From Allopusillimonas lactea (GTDB lineage: Bacteria > Pseudomonadota > Gammaproteobacteria > Burkholderiales > Burkholderiaceae_B): a DNA stretch of 64,000 nucleotides. Made by a program: the position numbers and the translations under genes. The notes beneath the pieces are model-generated. The model was not told where the DNA came from. It searched no databases and saw nothing but the letters and a program-made list of their open reading frames with translations. Location: contig NZ_JAJJOZ010000004.1 of the NCBI RefSeq assembly GCF_021653995.1, positions 1 to 64,000 on the forward strand, given 5' to 3'. Below, in pieces: positions 60,065 to 64,000 of this stretch (position 1 is the stretch's first letter; each line of letters begins with the position of its first letter).

Positions 60065-60097
60065 CTGGTTCTATAGAATTAAATCTTCTGGACCTAG
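60065..60097 (+). promoter_or_regulatory. Candidate TauR binding site (two direct repeats)
   Basis: CTGGTTCTAT (60065-60074) and CTGGACCTAG (60088-60097) are direct repeats 23 bp apart, start to start. They match the TauR site CTGGACYTAA, which I recall for Rhodobacter capsulatus, at 7 and 9 of 10 positions. The second box abuts a possible -35 GTCGCA, with TATCCT 18 bp downstream as -10. A MocR/TauR-like gene lies downstream of tauC. Confidence 0.55.
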
Positions 60098-60190
60098 TCG
60101 CAAACGGGATCAATGTTCACTATCCTTTCCATGGGCGGCGTCGCGAGCAGAAAAAACACTTATGCCGCTTCAACCTGAATGGAGACAACC

Positions 60191-61237
60191 ATGATCCCGG
60201 TAATTCCCCGTGTACGCAGGTTTGCCATGTTCGGTCTGGCCGCTGGGGCACTCGCCCTGGCCGGTTCAAATGCATTGGCCCAAACCAAAGTTGTCGTCGG
60301 TTATCAGCAAATCGTCGGGCCTTTCGTCAGCAGTATCGCCGACGGCAGTTTCGACAAGGCACTCAAGGAGGCCGGCTACAAGGTCGATTGGCGCCAGTTC
60401 AGCTCGGCGGGCGACATTTCGAGCGCCTTCGCGTCCCGTGACGTACCGGTGGGCGTGCTGGGTTCCACAGGTATTACGGCGGCCACCACGCGCGGCGTGG
60501 ACATGCAGCTGTTCTGGATCCTCGACAACATCGGCAAGTCTGAAGCGCTGGTTGCCCGCAACGGCTCGGGCATCGAGAAACCCCAGGACATCGTGGGCAA
60601 GAAGGTGGGGGTGCCGTTCGTCTCCACCTCGCACTTCCACCTGCTGGTGGCAATGAAGGACATCTGGAAAATCCCGGCCAAGGATGTACAGATCCTGAAT
60701 ATGCAGCCGCCGCAGATCGTCGCCGCCTGGCAGCGCGGCGACATTGATGCCGCCTATGTCTGGCCGCCTGCGCTGACAGAAATCCAGAAAACCGGCAAGA
60801 CGATCGCGGATTCGGCCGAGATCGGCGCCAAAAGCGTGCCGACCTTTGATGGCCTAGTGGTCGACAAGGAATGGGCGGCCAAGAACCCGAAGTTCATGGC
60901 CGCATTCACCAAGGTTCTGGCCGAGTCCTATCGCGACTACAACAAGAAGGCCGCCACCCTCACGGCTGACTCTCCCGAGATCAAGGGTATTGTCAAGATG
61001 ATCGGCGGCAAGCCCGAGGACATTCTGTCCGCGCTCAAGCTGCTGATCTTCCCCGATGCGGCAGAACAGGCTTCCGCCACTTGGCTGGGCGGCGGCAAAG
61101 ACGGTGGCGCAGCCAAGGCGTTCACCGCCAGCGCCAACTTCCTGAAAGACCAGCGCCAGATCAACAAAGCGCTGGACGACTACACGCCGTTTGTGAATGC
61201 CTCGTTTGCCGAAGCCGCGGCCAAAGAAGTGAAGTAA
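60191..61237 (+). CDS. tauA: Taurine ABC transporter, periplasmic binding protein TauA
   Basis: 348 aa from the ATG with GGAG 6 bp upstream (an ATG 4 codons earlier has none). Signal peptide ending ALAGSNALA|QT, then the mature TKVVVGYQQIVGPFV. The ligand-binding region GSTGITAATTRGVDMQLFWI and QIVAAWQRGDIDAAYVWPPA is typical of TauA. It is the first gene of tauABC, behind the TauR-like boxes. Closest alternatives are aliphatic-sulfonate binding proteins (SsuA). Confidence 0.9.
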   Translation: MIPVIPRVRRFAMFGLAAGALALAGSNALAQTKVVVGYQQIVGPFVSSIADGSFDKALKEAGYKVDWRQFSSAGDISSAFASRDVPVGVLGSTGITAATTRGVDMQLFWILDNIGKSEALVARNGSGIEKPQDIVGKKVGVPFVSTSHFHLLVAMKDIWKIPAKDVQILNMQPPQIVAAWQRGDIDAAYVWPPALTEIQKTGKTIADSAEIGAKSVPTFDGLVVDKEWAAKNPKFMAAFTKVLAESYRDYNKKAATLTADSPEIKGIVKMIGGKPEDILSALKLLIFPDAAEQASATWLGGGKDGGAAKAFTASANFLKDQRQINKALDDYTPFVNASFAEAAAKEVK

Positions 61238-61255
61238 TAAGTAAGTAGAAAGCCG

Positions 61256-61275
61256 CCGCCGGGGCTTCCCGGCGG
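61256..61275 (+). other. GC-rich hairpin between tauA and tauB
   Basis: CCGCCGGG-GCTT-CCCGGCGG, a perfect 8-bp stem with a 4-nt loop, sits in the 66-bp spacer just after the tauA stop. Such stems often protect the upstream mRNA and keep binding-protein levels above those of the membrane parts; here that is inference. Confidence 0.6.
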
Positions 61276-61303
61276 ACGGATTCATCAACAAGGAGACACC
61301 ATC

Positions 61304-62146
61304 ATGACAGCACCCACTTCCATGGGGCAGTCCATGCCTGCCATGAGCATCAAAGGTGTAAGCGTCACTTACCCTGCTCAGCAAGGTGGGGGTTCGGTGA
61401 CCGCGCTGCAGAACGTCAACCTGGAAATCCCGCCCGGCGAATTCGTCGTCGCGCTTGGGGCCTCTGGCTGCGGCAAAACCACCCTGCTCAATGTACTGGC
61501 CGGCTTCCTGTCGCCAACTTCCGGCGAGTTGCTGCTGGGAGGCCAGCCCGTCGTGGGGCCGGGCCCGGACCGCGGCGTCGTGTTCCAGAAACACGCCCTG
61601 CTGCCCTGGCTGAATGTGATCGACAACACAGAGTTCGGCCTGAAACTACAGGGTGTGGACAAGAAAACCCGCCATACCATTGCCGCGCGCAATCTCGAAC
61701 TGGTCGGTCTGCAGGATTTTCACCGCCATATGATTTACCAGTTGTCTGGCGGCATGCAGCAACGCGTGGGGATCGCCCGCGCGCTTACCTGCAACCCGGC
61801 CATGCTGCTGATGGATGAGCCGATGGCCGCGCTGGATGCTCTGTCGCGGGAAACCATCCAGGAACTGCTGCTCGATGTATGGCAGCACACCCACAAGATG
61901 TTCTTCTTTATTACGCACAGTGTGGAGGAAGCACTGTTTCTCGGGTCCAAGCTGATTGTGATGTCGCCTCGCCCCGGACGCATCACCAATATGTACGAAC
62001 TGGACTTCAACAAGCGTTTCCTGGAATCGCGCGATGCCCGCGCGATCAAATCCAGCAAGGACTTCATCCAGATGCGCGAAACAGTATTGGGAATTATCTA
62101 TGGCGACGAACGCGAAGCCGGCGAACCGGCCCTACTTCATGTCTAA
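61304..62146 (+). CDS. tauB: Taurine ABC transporter ATPase TauB
   Basis: 280 aa. Walker A GASGCGKTTLL (about 53), signature LSGGMQQRVGIARAL and Walker B MLLMDEPMAALD, with the TauB/SsuB-type FVVALGASGCGK start and C-terminal extension. Aagggagaca-type RBS (AAGGAG) lies 9 bp before the ATG. The 3' end overlaps tauC. Confidence 0.92.
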   Translation: MTAPTSMGQSMPAMSIKGVSVTYPAQQGGGSVTALQNVNLEIPPGEFVVALGASGCGKTTLLNVLAGFLSPTSGELLLGGQPVVGPGPDRGVVFQKHALLPWLNVIDNTEFGLKLQGVDKKTRHTIAARNLELVGLQDFHRHMIYQLSGGMQQRVGIARALTCNPAMLLMDEPMAALDALSRETIQELLLDVWQHTHKMFFFITHSVEEALFLGSKLIVMSPRPGRITNMYELDFNKRFLESRDARAIKSSKDFIQMRETVLGIIYGDEREAGEPALLHV

Positions 62147-62990
62147 GCAAATCACCCCCTCGCACGCTCGCGGCCTGTTTGCCCGCAAGCCCGCCACGCC
62201 GGGGAAAGTCTATGGCGCCCCGGGCGCTGGCTACAGTGGCTTTATCAGCTTCATGACAGCCGTGGCACTGATCGCGCTGTGGTTTCTCGTGACCAGCATG
62301 GGCTGGATCAAGCCGATTTTCCTACCGTCGCCATTCGCGGTATGGGAAAAATTCGTCGAAGCCGTCACGATCGGCGTCGCGAACTCCACGCTTTTCGAGC
62401 ACACCACAGCCAGCTTGGGCCGCGTCATGGGCGCATTCTTTCTGGCACTGGTCACTGCCGTGCCGATCGGCATCCTGATGGGCGTGAACCGGGTCGTGCG
62501 CGGCCTGTGCGATCCGGTGATCGAGTTTTACCGTCCCCTGCCGCCCTTGGCTTATTTGCCGCTGGTGATCATCTGGTTTGGCATTGGGGAGTTTCCGAAG
62601 GTCTTCCTGATTTATCTGGCGATCTTCGCGCCGATGGCGATTGCCGCTCGTGCGGGGGTCAAATCGGTGTCCATCGAGCAGATCCACGCGGCATATGCCA
62701 TGGGCGGATCTAGCCGCCAAATCATCTTCCATGTGATCCTCAAGGCAGCCTTGCCCGAGATTTTCACGGGTATGCGTATTGGCATTGGGGTCGGTTGGAC
62801 GACGCTGGTGGCGGCCGAAATGGTGGCGGCGGCGCGCGGCTTAGGTTTCATGGTACTGAACGCGGCACAATATCTCGCCAGCGACACTGTAATTATGGGC
62901 ATAATAGTGATAGGCTTTTTCGCCCTGATTTTCGACTTGTTGCTGCGCTATCTCGAGCGCGTACTCATACCATGGAAGGGAAAAATCTGA
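62139..62990 (+). CDS. tauC: Taurine ABC transporter permease TauC
   Basis: 283 aa from ATG 62139, overlapping tauB by 8 bp; an ATG at 62100 would overlap by 47 bp. Six membrane helices, with the EAA loop IHAAYAMGGSSRQIIFHVIL and ALPEIFTGMRIG. The N-terminus is cytoplasmic and basic. With TauA and TauB it makes a complete sulfonate importer. Confidence 0.92.
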   Translation: MSKQITPSHARGLFARKPATPGKVYGAPGAGYSGFISFMTAVALIALWFLVTSMGWIKPIFLPSPFAVWEKFVEAVTIGVANSTLFEHTTASLGRVMGAFFLALVTAVPIGILMGVNRVVRGLCDPVIEFYRPLPPLAYLPLVIIWFGIGEFPKVFLIYLAIFAPMAIAARAGVKSVSIEQIHAAYAMGGSSRQIIFHVILKAALPEIFTGMRIGIGVGWTTLVAAEMVAAARGLGFMVLNAAQYLASDTVIMGIIVIGFFALIFDLLLRYLERVLIPWKGKI

Positions 62991-64000
62991 CCACTTCTCC
63001 TGCACCTCAGGCGGCCGTCAGTTCGACGGCCGCTGTGCAATGGCAGCCTTTGTTCGATCGTGTCAGTGATCCGAACCTCAGCCTGCAGGGCCGCATCCGG
63101 CAAATGCTGGTGTCGGCGATCCTGAGCGGCCATCTGCCAGCGGGCACGCCGGCGCCATCCAGCCGACAGTTGTCCGACAGTCTGGGGGTGGCGCGCAACA
63201 CGGTTGTATTTGCCTATCAGCAGTTAGTGGCCGAAGGCTATCTGGTGTCACGCGAGCGCAGCGGCCATTTCGTGGCCGACGACGTGCTGCGCAATCATGT
63301 GCAAGGTGAGGCGCCACGCCAACCAGAACCAGCCGAGCAGCCCTGGCGTGTGGCCACTTGGCATCAGCGCCTGGTGTTCCACCCGTCGAGGCAGCGCAAC
63401 ATTGTCAAGCCCGAGAACTGGCAAAGCATGCCCTACCCGTTTGTGTATGCGCAGTTCGACCCTGGGCAGTTTCCTACTGCGGAATGGCGCGAGTGCTGTA
63501 CGCGGGCGTTGTCGGTACTCGATATCAAGAGTTGGGCGCCCGACCTCATCACCCATGACGACCCGGCGCTGATTGAGGAAATCCGCAGCCAGGTGCTGCC
63601 AAGACGGGGCGTGTGGGCGGAAGCCGACGAGATTGTAGTCACGGTGGGCGCGCAGCACGCGCTGTATCTGTTGGCCGACTTGCTGATGCACAACCATACC
63701 GTGGTGGGTATGGAAGACCCCGGCTACCCTGATGCACGCAATATTTTCGCCCATCGTACGGAGCGGCTGCTGCCGCTGCCCGTTGATGAGCAAGGGCTAT
63801 GTATTACCCCGGCGCTGCGCACCTGCGACTATATCTTTGTCACACCCAGCCACCAATGCCCCACGTCGGTTACGCTGCCCATGGAACGGCGCGTAGCGCT
63901 GCTGGAGCTGGTTAGTCGCTCTGACGGCATTGTGATCGAGGACGACTACGAAACCGAAAACCGCTACGATGGCCAGCCATCACCAGCGCTCAAGAGTCTG
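62973..64000 (+). CDS. tauR: MocR/GntR-family regulator with aminotransferase-like domain, TauR-like (partial)
   Basis: The reading frame is open from ATG 62973 to the right edge, 342 codons without a stop. The N-terminal winged helix (about 35-100: LSLQGRIRQMLVSAILSGH, PAPSSRQLSDSLGVARNTVV, EGYLVSRERSGHFV) is GntR-type; the aminotransferase fold begins near 150, with EEIVVTVGAQHALYLLADLL, GMEDPGYPDARNIF and IVIEDDYETENRYDG. The PLP lysine lies beyond the edge. It overlaps tauC by 18 bp, so it is co-transcribed with the importer it probably controls. By context I call it TauR-like. Confidence 0.8.

Overview
The window is about 60% GC and almost fully coding, with short operons and many 4-bp ATGA stop/start overlaps. 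Its gene families and gene order (xseB-ispA-dxs, rpsF-priB-rpsR-rplI then dnaB, alaC-hom-thrC, and an LPS-core glycosyltransferase/deacetylase cluster beside dnaE) fit a betaproteobacterium of the Burkholderiales, most likely Alcaligenaceae (Bordetella/Achromobacter/Pusillimonas relatives). That placement is an inference from gene content. I see no rRNA, tRNA, insertion sequence, prophage or CRISPR array.

Layout. 1-2480: a leftward promoter leaving the window, then rng (RNase G), with a 9-bp tandem repeat in its long upstream gap and a 38-bp minisatellite beginning at its stop codon. 2480-10922: envelope genes: a lipoprotein, msbA, a GT9 heptosyltransferase coupled to a YdcF/ElyC protein, and a four-gene LPS-core set (GT2, polysaccharide deacetylase, two GT4 enzymes). 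10922-21121: dnaE, hrpA, argA, yggX and phoU, the last behind a good Pho box. 21250-31182: two leftward operons, potFGHI-yffB-rpiA and alr-SDR-radA-TSUP-kdkA. 31242-34488: hpnCDE, which makes squalene from farnesyl diphosphate. 34485-38460: alaC-hom-thrC. 38626-42423: Mth938-like, bcp, phoH-like and pdxA. 42540-46785: dnaB, the S6/PriB/S18/L9 operon and folE2. 47061-50208: dxs-ispA-xseB, which supplies the isoprenoid precursor used by HpnCDE. 50611-59264: an orphan Rieske oxygenase, a DMT transporter, htpX, a Na/Pi cotransporter, a dienelactone hydrolase and polA. 59263-64000: a LOG-family gene whose start codon overlaps that of polA, then a taurine/sulfonate uptake operon tauABC followed by a MocR-type regulator (TauR-like) cut by the right edge.

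How the genes connect: the dxs and ispA products feed hpnCDE; MsbA, KdkA, the heptosyltransferase and the GT/deacetylase cluster all act on lipid A and core; PhoU and the Na/Pi cotransporter concern phosphate; tauABC-tauR concerns sulfonates. Most genes are housekeeping. The points most worth a second look are non-coding: the two repeat arrays around rng, the Pho box of the stand-alone phoU, the paired TauR-like boxes before tauA, the overlapping polA/LOG start codons, an operator-like inverted repeat at folE2, and promoters that imply leaderless mRNAs. I found no clearly new multi-gene system.
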